A stretch of 64,000 nt of DNA from Prosopocoilus inquinatus (lineage: Eukaryota > Arthropoda > Insecta > Coleoptera > Lucanidae), in the NCBI GenBank assembly GCA_036172665.1, contig CM069875.1, positions 13,472,001 through 13,536,000 on the forward strand. Direction: 5' to 3'. Shown piece by piece: positions 1-9,860 of the stretch. Position numbers and translations under genes: made by a program. The notes below the pieces were generated by a model. It did not search any database, was not told the origin of the DNA, and saw only the letters and a list, made by a program, of their open reading frames with translations. Positions within the stretch are counted from its first letter, which is position 1; the number at the start of each line of letters is the position of its first letter.

Positions 1-309
1 TTAGGAATTAAAAAAGAAATACGCTGGCAACTTCGATGACGTGTTACCGCTTCCTGATGCAATGCTCAGAAGACGCAGCCGCATTAGATTAATGAATAAA
101 TTGTGAAATTATACCTTTTGCAACTGACTACGTTTGGACAGTTTTATGGAATTCCTCAGCGTGTAATGCTTCTTATGAGACATCCGCATTACCGCAGAAA
201 ACGGTGTCAGCTCATTGGTGGAAACAGAAATAGCAATCATAGAAAAATCAATACCTGAATCAGCAATGTCGGAGATAATAGTGTTATTAAGTTTTATAGA
301 TTATAGGTT
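1..309. other. no recognisable feature
   Basis: AT-rich sequence with no long open frame and no repeat that I could match elsewhere in the window. The left edge may cut a larger element. Confidence 0.4.
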
Positions 310-535
310 AAAATAGTAAAGGAGTCTGTGGTTTAAGAAATAATTGAAATTAGTCTCCGCCCACAGTAATTTTATATCTGTATCCGTATTTCGGCAGCTA
401 AATTGCCATCTTCAGTATGCTACCAAGTTAAAAGCACTTAAAAAGATCTAAAAACAACCTAATCATCCTAATAAAATCATAAAAATGCAAAAACTAACAA
501 CAATCCAATCATCCTAGAAGATATACAGGCTATCT
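310..535 (+). repeat. interspersed repeat H, left segment, copy 1
   Basis: This segment aligns closely with 42681-42894. Shared stretches include TAAGAAATAATTGAAA and the run from AACAACCTAATCATCC through AAAACTAACAAC. It ends at an ATATA where a long inverted-repeat element begins. The right half of the same repeat resumes after 1552 and after 43412. The nature of the parent repeat is unknown. Confidence 0.75.
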
Positions 536-1551
536 CTAAATTCCATGGACATGGCTTAACCACAGATTCCTGGGCTCAAAATAAGACGATTTAACCAAAC
601 TTATCTATATCCATAATGGTCTTGTTAAGCCGGTATTCTTCTTTAAAGTTCTTGAAGAAAAAATTAATTTTTCTTATTACAACACATATCTTGCTATAAC
701 TTTTTTGAGGTCAGGAAAATAACTCTAGTTAATAAATTTTTAGAAAGAAGCACTCGATTGGAAACTTTTTCATGTCTTTGTAACTTTTAATATTTCTTAC
801 GGTTTAGTCACAAAATAAGAAATTTAAATGGCAGCAGAGTTACTTATGGAAAACGGGTATGCTCTAGTGTCTTCTAGGTGTACAACTAATTTATTTTCGG
901 TAAGAGTTATTCATTAGTAACCTTTTGTGTGTCTTTGCCAACTTTACGATCTGTCACGGTTTAGTCAGAAAATAAAAAAATCTAAAAGACTAAAATGTCT
1001 TCTGTGCACAGAAAAACAAATGCCTGATATAGTTTACTGATTAATAACTTTCTCAAAATAAATAAATTAAGCAGTTAAAAGGCAGTAAAGTATACATATC
1101 TCTTTTCAATAAAAAATGCTGCAGTCACTTACATTTTTTTATTGTGTGACTAAACTGTAAGAAATATCAAAAGTTACAACGACATGAAAAAGTTTCCTGT
1201 CGAATGCTCCTTTCTAAAACTATTAACTAAAGTGATCTTCCTAACCTCAAAAAAGTTATAGTAAGATACGTGTTGTGGCAACCCTGTTTTTCACGCTAGG
1301 GGTTCACTGCGGCTAACTAAGACCACCTGTAAATGTGACTTAACTTCTTGTAGAACTTCATATCAAATTTCATCCAAATCGGTTCAGGCGTTCTTTTGTT
1401 ATAAGAAAAATTAAGTTTCGCTTCAAGAACTTTGAAGAAGAATACCGGCTTAACGAGACCATTATGGATATAGATAAGTTTGTTAAATCGTCTTATTTAG
1501 AGCCCAGGAATCTGTGGTTAAGCCATGTCCACGGAATTTAAAGACACCCAG
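536..1551. mobile_element. non-autonomous element with long TIRs, TA target
   Basis: The first and last ~125 bases are inverted copies: CAGGCTATCTCTAAATTCC at the left, and the reverse complement of the right end reads CTGGGTGTCTTTAAATTCC. Further inward, 680-830 and 1135-1290 are also inverted copies, so most of the element is one imperfect palindrome. It is flanked by TA on both sides, as expected for the Tc1/mariner superfamily. No transposase frame is present. A different element sits at the equivalent position of the second H repeat (42895-43411). Confidence 0.7.
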
Positions 1552-1563
1552 TATATGTCATTA

Positions 1564-1691
1564 GGCCTGGTCTTTTCATCTCTGATTAACTTTAATCGTT
1601 GATTAATTCCCATAGAAACAATTATCTCTATAATTGTAACTATGAGAATAAATCAACGATTAAAGTAAATGAGAGATGAAGAGACCGGCCC
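1564..1691. mobile_element. 128 bp MITE, PIF/Harbinger-like
   Basis: The ends are inverted copies over ~40 bases: GGCCTGGTCTTTTCATCTCT at the left, and GGGCCGGTCTCTTCATCTCT as the reverse complement of the right end. Flanking triplets are TTA and TAA, close to the TWA target of PIF/Harbinger elements. The paralogous repeat at 43411-43430 lacks the insertion and has a single TAA there, which supports transposition. The Harbinger assignment is inferred from target and TIR style only. Confidence 0.7.
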
Positions 1692-1790
1692 TAAATGTAA
1701 GTAAATATAAATTAATATGTAAATATCTAAAATTAACCGTCAGAAAAACCTTACAAATAATTCTAATTGTAGTTACTTGTAAGGTATTGA
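1692..1790 (+). repeat. repeat H, right segment, copy 1
   Basis: Matches 43420-43490: CTAAATGTAAGTAAA, then TTAACCGTCAGAAAAACC and TTACAAATAA. The same unit recurs at 43795-43900 and, inverted, at 47797-48163. Confidence 0.7.
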
Positions 1791-1837
1791 CAGTGTCACT
1801 TCAGCGGTACTGACTGTGTCGCCGATACATAGACAAC

Positions 1838-2379
1838 GTGGACTACGGTGGCATAATTAAAGTAAAAAGTAAGTTAAAACATATTTTTTATTATAATCTC
1901 GTCAAAATTCCAAAAGTTATAAGTGGCGGAACTAAACGTGCAATAGTGAAGGCGTGTAATTATTGTATAAAGGATCGCCCAAATTTAAAAAACGAAACGG
2001 ATTTGAAGAACTGCCGTGTTACTAGAAGAATCTAAAGGTATGCGTGTTGGAGGAGGTGGTGAAAGAAGTAGACATAATTCTAAATGAGGTCCAAATGACC
2101 ATTGAAAAAGTGCTAAGCCATCTAAAAAGATCTTGCTATTTAAATTCCTATGCATGTAATTACTTTCTTAATGAGAAAATAAATAATTATCAACTGTTTG
2201 CTTGTGACGATACTTCTCATTTTCACGGAATGCTTCAGTCTTGTTTCAGTTGTACTGGTAACAGTGGCAGTGGTAGTTTGCAAAATTATAACCATAAAAT
2301 TAAAAATGACCGTCAATCAATTTTGAGGTCTATATTTTATTGTGATACCAATAAAAAAGCGTATTCTGAGTCTAAATAA
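1838..2379 (+). other. two short unrecognised open frames
   Basis: Two frames of 65 and 111 codons lie almost end to end (1838-2035, then 2044-2379 from a GTG). The first carries a K-rich stretch and a CNYC motif. The second begins with an amphipathic acidic helix-like segment and later has several Cys (SCFSC). I recognise neither. They could be remnants of a transposon ORF or chance frames. No splice sites or neighbouring coding context support a host gene. Confidence 0.2.
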
Positions 2380-2705
2380 AAGAAGATCAACAACTAATAA
2401 CAAGGTTAGAATGAACATTCGATACGAGTGGAAGATTCCAAACGCGATCGTGAGGAACCACGAGTAGATCGAATTTTCATTCTTTTCTCCACGACCAGAA
2501 AGTATTAATCAAAACCAATTAAATCTGAACGATTATATTAAATGCAGTGTGTGCCAGATTGAGTAGGCTACCTTGGGTAACTTTCTTATTAGTGAAATAT
2601 GAAAAAAAGCTTGATTTAAAAGTTACTAAGTTTGAAAAAATACAGCTGAAAGTTAAGTCAAAATAAAATTAAAGATGGCCGCTTTCAAGATACAGTGCAG
2701 TCTCT
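2380..2705. other. no clear feature
   Basis: No gene seen. A short charged frame at about 2411-2450 was considered as an exon and not accepted. Confidence 0.3.
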
Positions 2706-2825
2706 TTAACGTGAACGTCCCGTAACATGAACATCCCTGAACGTGAACACGTGGTTTGGATACTTTACATGTTTTCAAACGTGAACGACATTAATATTTA
2801 ATACTCTAAAACGTGAACACTAGTA
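2706..2825 (+). repeat. cluster of AACGTGAAC motifs
   Basis: Within about 120 bases the motif AACGTGAACR or a one-base variant occurs five times at irregular spacing, all on the plus strand. A second cluster lies at 6858-6916 and a single copy at about 31722. This could be subterminal repeats of a transposon spanning ~2.7-6.9 kb, or a decayed short tandem repeat. Confidence 0.6.
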
Positions 2826-4616
2826 TAAATGCATTTAAACACTGTTAAGTTTCGACTACATAAACTCCGTAGTTATTGCACATATTTTTAAATCTATCTG
2901 TGGTTTTAATTGTTTCTACGTTATGACCTCTAAGAAGCCGAATTATTTAACATTAGAAAAAAAACTCAGCGAAAATTCGTTCTACAGCTGATTTCACTTT
3001 TGCTGGATCAGGAAAGCGGAAATCGCTTAGAGATTCAGAATTCCCTAAGATGGAAAAGGGTTTAACAAACGTCTGTAAAGTCCAAGAGTGCCCCTTTAAA
3101 TTTATTTTATGAAGAAAATGTCTTATGGCTGTATGCTAATTCACAAAATCGTTTTTCCCGTTTCCCGGGCTTATTTTTCATTAAAGTCTTACCAAATTTT
3201 CGATAAATATTTTTAAATAGGTTCTGTTAGGTGGCTAAAGGCCCGCTTTTAAAAATTTGCCAAAAAGGCTTTCAAAAAATAAAATAAAATTCAAAAAATT
3301 CAAAAATCTAAGCCTTTAGCCGAAATTTCGCAGTATTCAATAAATAATAAACAGTTTTGTTTTTTTTTTTTGTTTAAATAAGGTCAGAAAATGGGAAAAA
3401 AATTTGAAATTTTCGGAATGAAATCGCTGAAGTCAAATGTGGTATGTGATACAGCTCCGCCTTCCGTCTAATGCAAGATTTAGTGACAAATGAAGAGTGT
3501 GAGCGAGAACGAATGCGTTTCAGTGCGTATAGAATGAAACACAGAATAGGCGCACCGTAAACACACGTACCCGACCGACTCGCCATCTACAAATATTTCT
3601 ATTTTTAGAGCCGTGCTCCTCCGATAAACAATGCTTTTTGGCATTTTTTTACGCTAGTCTTACACTTAATTGGTTTTAAAAAGGGAATATTCTGTCTATT
3701 TGAATTATTTTGTTATTTATTTGTGTAGAGTTCACATTTACCTTGACGTCACTAAAAAATTGTTAATGCACGTAAATAATATTATGTAATAACGCAGAAA
3801 AAATAGATAGATAAATAAATAAAATGGACCGGCGTTTAACAATTATTTAGCATCAGTACTAAAGTTCAAGTTCGAGTATAGACGGCGAGAGAGAGGGGGG
3901 GGGGACGTGAACCATAACACTGCTCAAAAGGAGGTCGCGAAACCTAAAAGCTTGGGAAACGATGCCCTATGTACATGTTTATATGAAGTTTTTTCTTTCT
4001 TTTGATCTATAGAGTACGTCCGTGAAGTAGCGGTCTGTTTTTTTGTTACACCCTGTATACATTTCATTATGAAAAATCACACTGTGTAAACTGTATAATA
4101 AAATAATAGCTCTATAATAGCTATATTAGCTTTTAAAATTTTAAATTGTAAGAAAGTACATTGTTTTAATAAGAATTCCCGCGCAGTGTTGTGGGCCAGT
4201 GACGTCACAATTTACATCAAATGTTTCCCGCGCCCATAAATGCATCCAGCATAGCAAGTATACAAACTTAGAAAACATTAATTTTTAGTAACTTTTGGAA
4301 AAAGTAAGGGAACTGACATTTTGGTCATTGAGGGCTGTTTAACACACTTGACAGCTGTTTTGTTTATTTTAGGTTATATTTACTCAAAATGGTAAATGTG
4401 TTCAAAACTTATAATTACTCGTAACTCGTAATTTATAATTATTTACGTTCTTCATTTTAGTGGACACACAATAAAAAAAAATATTTATTTTTTACTCGAT
4501 CCCAGACAAGTGCACATCAATAAGAACAATCTGTAACTAAAAGAAAATATTTTTTAAAGAATTAAATTTCTCTGCACTTTTACTGTTTTCATTTGACTGT
4601 GTTCTAATCTAATCTA
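2826..4616. other. no gene; low-complexity tracts
   Basis: AT-rich DNA without a credible ORF. It contains a purine run of GAGAGAGAG followed by G's near 3890 and an ACACCCTGTATAC motif near 4050, of the type that ends many elements in this window. Otherwise I see nothing. Confidence 0.4.
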
Positions 4617-5273
4617 CAGATAGTCTTTTATTCAAATTATTAAAGCAATCCACATAAAAATAAATTGAAAAAAAAATGTGGCGGCATTTTTACAACCAGG
4701 CAGCGACATTCTTTTGAGAATTGTAAAGAATTCGTCACGAAATGATCTGACAACACTTTGTAAAATAACAAAGTGACGTTATTGATTTACAGAGGAATAG
4801 GCTATGCGTTTTTCTCATATCGTTGTTTCAATTCTGATAATCTATTCACTTTCAGTTTCCGACAAAGGTAGTTTTATTTCCCGCATTTTACATCATTTCT
4901 GTTAAATAAGGTCGTCGTTTTTACTTACATTACTTTTACACAAGCAATTTTACTCATCTGGGTAGTCTGTTTAAAAAGTACGAAGTGTGCGGTCGCCCTT
5001 AAAGTATTTGCGCTTCCGCCGTGAAATGAAACGCTCTATAAGAATGAGGTCTTATCCGAGTACGCTTGTGGGCGTGTCATGTAAACCAATCCAAAATAAA
5101 GTTCGGTGACAGCAGAGTCATAAATTACAAGGAAAACGTTTAGGTGGTAATTATGTTCTCTATTCTTTTCGTTTGTGTCTAAAAATGTAGGAACACACGT
5201 TGAACGTATGTTTCTTCTAAATATAAGCGAAAAATAGCGATACGCTCATTTGAAATCGAGTTCAGGGGACCTA
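4617..5273 (+). repeat. dispersed ~640 bp repeat, copy 1 (inverted at 63.1-63.66 kb)
   Basis: This stretch is the reverse complement of 63100-63660 with moderate divergence. Shared blocks include GCAATCCACRTAAAA, TTTCACTTTC near the middle, ACTCATCTG and AAACGTTTAGGTGGTAATT. Copy 1 is interrupted at 5274 by an inverted-repeat element and resumes after 6436 with AGCATACAGC. Copy 2 has no insertion there. Confidence 0.75.
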
Positions 5274-6436
5274 TTCTTGACAAGCGCGTTTTTGAATGCG
5301 CATACGCATCGTTAAAAAATGCGAACGTGTGTATTCTTGACCGTTCGATTTTCCAAAACGTATGCGTTTTTGTTGCGAGTGGACATTACCATTCGTTTTT
5401 TATTATGCGAGTGCTTGTAACTGTAATTAACGTCAAATTGTAGCAAATTAATTTGACATGTTACATAAAAACTCACAAATTTGCATTAAATATGCTTCTT
5501 TTTGATAAAATTTACGTTTGAATTAAATTGAATAAGTATTGTTAGTATGTATAATGATGACAAAAGAATTTCTGTACTAAATGAACAGAGGAGGGTTGCA
5601 AAGAGAAAAATCCCTCGACGATTGGCTTTGCTTTACTTTAGTTCGGTGACCATTTTGAGAAGGTATGAGGATCTAAATATCTACTTATATTGGGATGACT
5701 GAAGGTAGGGTGGCCAGACGTCCTCTATTTTTAAAATAATGCAAAATAAGTCCCAGTACTATTTATTAACCACTGCCACATAACATGGGGTAAACATAGG
5801 TGATGAGAATCTTTTTCATCGTATCCTCTTTTCTTCGGCTTAGGAATCTGACCATTTTAATTGAAGGTCTTAAGAAAATTCTAAATTAACAAATTTTTGT
5901 AACTGCAATTTCGTTATTTGTATTTAGCTAGCATTAGACACGCAGCTTTTTTAGATGTTTCATATTTTCTTCTTTGGTACGGGTGTTCTTAATTTGAAGA
6001 AGACTGTCGATGCATTATAATCCTGACCTCCCATTAATTTGCGTAATTTTAATGAGAACATACGTTTCGCAAATAGTTTTTTAAAATTCATTTATAAAAA
6101 TATGTGTACCTATTACAAAATAAATCGTACTTACTTATATTTAATGACTTTTAACATAAGCGAGATATCTTATGTATATTTGTAGAGTTAGATTTACTTT
6201 CAAAACATAAAATGCTTTGCTTTAATTGTCATTCACGACGGACACGGCAGAATTTTGACAAATTCGCGACATTGCCAAATCTCACCACTCGACTCGAATA
6301 AATGCGAGCGCTATCATTTATTTTCGAAAGAAATTTTCGAGTGGTCCAGAATAACTTATCTAAAGCGTATACACTTTTCGCACTCGCATATTACAAATGC
6401 GAGCGCAAAAATTCACTTGTCAAGAATAGGTCCCCT
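5274..6436. mobile_element. 1.16 kb TIR element inserted in a dispersed repeat
   Basis: The termini are AGGGGACCTATTCTTGACAA at the left and its reverse complement at the right, a near-perfect 22 base TIR. Inside are subterminal runs of GCGnnnGCG-like motifs near both ends. The uninterrupted copy of the host repeat (about 63110) joins GTTCAG directly to CTGTAAGC, so the block is an insertion. I could not find an exact target duplication, so the superfamily is open. No transposase is encoded. Confidence 0.7.
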
Positions 6437-6857
6437 ACTCTAAGCTAGCATACAGCTTTAACAAGAAATTGTGTATTTTCAAATACACAGGTTATTCATT
6501 TAATAAGTAATAAATATAACTTATTATTTTTAAAATGAAACACTATATTTTATTTACAGTTTCGGTTAGCACTTGAAGAGACAATAAAAATGATATAACA
6601 TTATACTTACTTATTTTTAGTATTTACCGAGTTATTGTTAATTGTATGCAAAAAATGGGTCATGTTTGATCGTCTGCCAAATTGTCAATTTTAATGATCC
6701 GACAATCAATCTTAGACCAAAATATTTCTAAATCTCCCTCTACTTTTACAATATTCGTTTTTAAAAATCTAGCGACTGTCAACAACTCTAAGATTCTGTT
6801 CCCATATTGTAAAATTATTCATTTTTTTATTATGATACAAATATGTAATTAGCCCTC
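6437..6857. other. no gene
   Basis: The first ~40 bases finish the dispersed repeat. The remainder shows no ORF or repeat that I can support. Confidence 0.4.
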
Positions 6858-6916
6858 TAAAACGTGAACTTTTCTAAAACGTGAACACCACTGTTCTTAA
6901 TTAGTTCACGTTATCG
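6858..6916 (+). repeat. second AACGTGAAC motif cluster
   Basis: Two forward copies (AAAACGTGAACT, AAAACGTGAACA) and one reverse copy (GTTCACGTT) lie within 60 bases, as in the cluster at 2706-2825. Confidence 0.55.
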
Positions 6917-8016
6917 CGATCACATTGTATTGATAGCAACTTTCTTATTTTAAATGGAGGCCATATTGGATTTTTACACGATTAATTAGCATTTTCTTTT
7001 CTCGTTTCAACCGTGTGTCACAACCCATATGTTCACGCGCTGACTCGCTTGTAGTCGTGGATGCTACTTTTTCTTGAGGATGTGAGATTCTTGCTCAAAA
7101 ACTGAAATGCGAAAGATTTTCTTTGGCAAGACTTTTTTAATTATTTTTTGATGTGTGTATTACCTAACAACGAACATTTGAATTTACAGGGTGTTCTTTT
7201 ACTGTGTGCAAATCAACCTGCAATACATCACCATAAATGACAACGATTAAACTCGTACAGCGTATAATCAAATAAGTTTCACATATTAAAACTGTAAGTT
7301 CTTTATCATTTAAGAAAGTGATTTCTGCAAATATGAATTTTATTGGTGAAAAATTAAATAATTGTTAATAGTTTTCTGCTCACAAAACTGTCAAAATTAA
7401 TGAAAATTAAACTACAAGAAACGTATTGGTTAGTGGAAATAATTAACAAATCGACAATCAATCAAAGCGACTAATTTTTTTAAAATTATTTTAATACGCG
7501 AAATTAGCACTGTAAATCTTGTGTATTGTTGGTTTACAAAGACCAGGATGTCAAGATCTAATTATTGTCGATTATCTGATGAAACAGATTTAATTCTGAT
7601 CAATGCAAGCAGATTTAAATTGTTCTTCTTTAATCATAATGCACACACGGGCCACGACCGAGAGGTTGTGAATTTGAACTATCGTCTTTAATCGGTCGGT
7701 GATTCTATTTTATTGTGTGTCCATAAACTTTTAAAATGCGATCAAGCAATTGACCTTGAATTTTGATGAAATTTTGTTTTATAACGTTGTTTTTGTGCAC
7801 GGCCGACCAGAAGTTTTCAAACAAAAGAGTCAATACTCCTCCACTAGGTATTTTTTCCATTTTTGAGCTAGAGTTTTGGTAGTTGCAGCATTAATTCTCT
7901 TACATGATGAGGAACTCGCGGTATTAATATGTGAGCTAATTTGATTACACCCTGTATGTTCTTAACATAAATGTAATAGTTTTCGAAAAAATTCAGTGAC
8001 AGGTTTTCACTAAACC
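6917..8016. other. no gene; possible decayed TIR element 7188-7957
   Basis: A TTTACAGGGTGTTC near 7185 and an ACACCCTGTATG near 7948 face each other and could be the ends of a ~770 bp element. The inverted match stops after about ten bases, so this is weak. No coding frame. Confidence 0.25.
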
Positions 8017-8456
8017 GTTTGAGAACAGCTGGTATAGCTAAAAGTGGAACGCGACCGCTTCTTCAATTACGATCCGTAGCCGAAGTAGGCCAGGGTCAGT
8101 GCCTTATTGAATCTTGAGCAGGAACGACGTAAAGCAGCGCCGCTCCGATCATCTGGTCGGTCAAAACGTTTACAATTTAAATTAATTTCACTGCAAGTAA
8201 TTACAAGTTTAAGGTCCGGTATTATAAACGCAAGTTAAATGCCTTGGTAACAATTGTAAGTACAATTGTTACTGAGGCATTAAACTGTATAGTAAATTAA
8301 TTTTACGTTTATAATACCGGACCTAAATATTCTAAATTAAAATCTAGTGCAATTCAAGAAGCTGCGGTTCGTAATTGCCGAACAATTTAAAAGCGAGGTA
8401 CAAACAAATTTTAATTTTTCATTCCATATTATTTTTAAAGCACTTATAAAAATTTC
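8017..8456 (+). repeat. repeat R, copy 1 (direct copy at 13667)
   Basis: Apart from a nested MITE this matches 13667-13990 in the same orientation, starting GTTTGAGAAC and running through ATAGCTAAAAGTGGAACGCG to TATAAAAATTT. The two R copies bracket the gypsy remnant. They lack TG/CA ends, a primer site and a polypurine tract, so they are not obviously its LTRs. Confidence 0.8.
8213..8323. mobile_element. 111 bp MITE with TAA target duplication
   Basis: Ends are GGTCCGGTATTATAAACG and its exact reverse complement; the interior is also partly palindromic around ACAATTGTAAGTACAATTGT. TAA flanks it on both sides, and repeat R copy 2 carries a single TAA at the matching point (13858-13860). A 3 bp TWA target with GG-starting TIRs fits PIF/Harbinger MITEs. 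Confidence 0.9.
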
Positions 8457-8551
8457 ACATTTACTTTGTTTCCAAGGACCATAAGTAGTAATATTTTCAT
8501 AGCTAGCAGCGAGATTGCAGCAAAAGTTATTTATATAAAAGCAGGGTTGGA

Positions 8552-8765
8552 AAGTTTAAAACAAACTGTTTAAAACATAGTGTTTAAAACATGTTTAAAA
8601 CACCGAATTAAAAACATACCATCTGTTTTAAACAAAATGTTTTAAACATGTTTTTTTTGGATACTGTTTTAAATTCATTTTTTGTAATTTTAAGCTAAAA
8701 AAGAACACTTGATATAAGTGCTTTATTTTTAAGTTTTAAACATGTTTTTTTTGTTAATGTTTTAA
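8552..8765. repeat. short-period GTTTAAAACA repeat region
   Basis: GTTTAAAACA or near variants recur many times (GTTTAAAACAAACT, GTTTAAAACATAGT, GTTTAAAACATG, TTTTAAACATG). A longer unit of about 100 bases, TTTTAAATTCATTTTTT followed by TTTTAAGCTAAAGAA, appears twice. This is decayed tandem repeat structure. Confidence 0.7.
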
Positions 8766-9536
8766 ATTCATTTTTTTTTAGTTTTAAGCTAAAGAAGACC
8801 ATTTTTGATATATGTGTTTTATTTTTGCAACATAATACTGTGTAACCAGAAGTTAATTGTTTAGGGTCTGTATTTCACTGATAGATTAACTTTAAACTTT
8901 AGTTTGTTCTCATATCAATTGTTTTAATAATTGTAGACAATGCGTGGCTGAGCTAATGACGTGATGACTACACTGTAGCTCTAAAATACCTGAATGAATT
9001 TGTCAATGATAATGCAATGTTAGGTCAAAAACTGATCGTAGGATGTCGCTGTTTAAACTATTTATAACGTTATCGTTTCATTCGTCGTCACTGAATTTCT
9101 ACAGTGTGTCCCAAGGCTGTATATTCGCCCTTCTAGAATTTTAAGGTTTGTTTAAAATTTAAAAACGATGAATTAAATAAAAATTTAATTTGAAATTTCA
9201 GACATATACCTACTGGACTTTTGGTTTCGCCGGAAGTAATATCAACTTTGTTATTTTAAATGGAACATCCTACATGTTTTACATATTTGAAATATTTGTT
9301 TTCCAGTATTGAAAGCCACGAATCATATATTTTAGTTCTAATGCGATCAAGTAATTTGAAAAAAATATTTCTTTGGATTGTATTTGATTTTAGTTTTTAT
9401 TGGGAATGTTTTTCTCAGTATGTTGATACCAAATACTTCATACTTTCTTTGAAAATCATTTAAAACACCGCGACCGTAGATCCTAAATAAATCAAGCTCT
9501 GCCTTAAATGATTTAAATTATTATCAAAGTACATAC
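8766..9536. other. no gene; repeat fragments
   Basis: Contains GTAGGATGTCGCTGTTTAAA near 9040, which belongs to the repeat family described at 48788. Near 9195-9270 is an inverted copy of the motif CATTTAAAATAA...GTTGA...ACTTCCGGCG, also seen near 33390 and 58755. No convincing ORF. Confidence 0.4.
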
Positions 9537-9860
9537 TGTTACATTTCTAGGGTTTAAATTTATTTATTTAAACGAATAAAACATTCGGTAAAAACTTAAC
9601 CGTAATTTAATAATGCTTATAAACTAATTTATTTGTAACAATTTATTTACACACTAAATCTAACGTCGACGATCGCTGTTAGAATTCGACTGACTGCTGA
9701 GTCCACCCCGGGCGATTTTATATCCTTTGCTGCCCTCTCGAATTTTCCAACGCTGGAAAATTCGAGTTTGTTCGATGGTGGCGTGACGGCCGATGACGCA
9801 TAATAATGAAACGACTTCTTGACGCCTTCAGTGTGACGTAGTGCTGAGTGGCTCGCCACA
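9537..9860 (-). repeat. 3' LTR of the gypsy element
   Basis: On the minus strand the LTR begins TGTGGCGAGCC directly after a polypurine tract. It contains a TATA box (GGATATAAAATC, 9714-9726) and AATAAA-like signals downstream (AAATAAATTG). A plausible end is TGTAACA at 9537. The start is well supported. The end is a guess based on TGT/ACA symmetry, since no second LTR copy is present to align. Confidence 0.6.
9737..9766. promoter_or_regulatory. perfect palindrome upstream of the LTR TATA box, heat-shock-element-like
   Basis: CTCGAATTTTCCA, four spacer bases, then its exact reverse complement. Each arm contains GAAnnTTC, the core of a heat-shock element. It lies about 13 bases upstream of the TATA box in transcription direction, a promoter-proximal position. 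HSF binding is an inference; the palindrome is directly seen. Confidence 0.45.

Noticed and set aside
2409..2470. Short charged frame EHSIRVEDSKRDREE as an exon
   Set aside because: No polypyrimidine tract before the AG and only a weak donor; too short to support.
8552..8765. GTTTAAAACA repeats as a CRISPR array
   Set aside because: Repeat spacing is irregular, no unique spacers, and this is eukaryotic DNA.
9647..9859. 70-codon minus frame beside the macro domain
   Set aside because: It lies entirely inside the LTR in a different frame and overlaps promoter motifs; not a protein gene.
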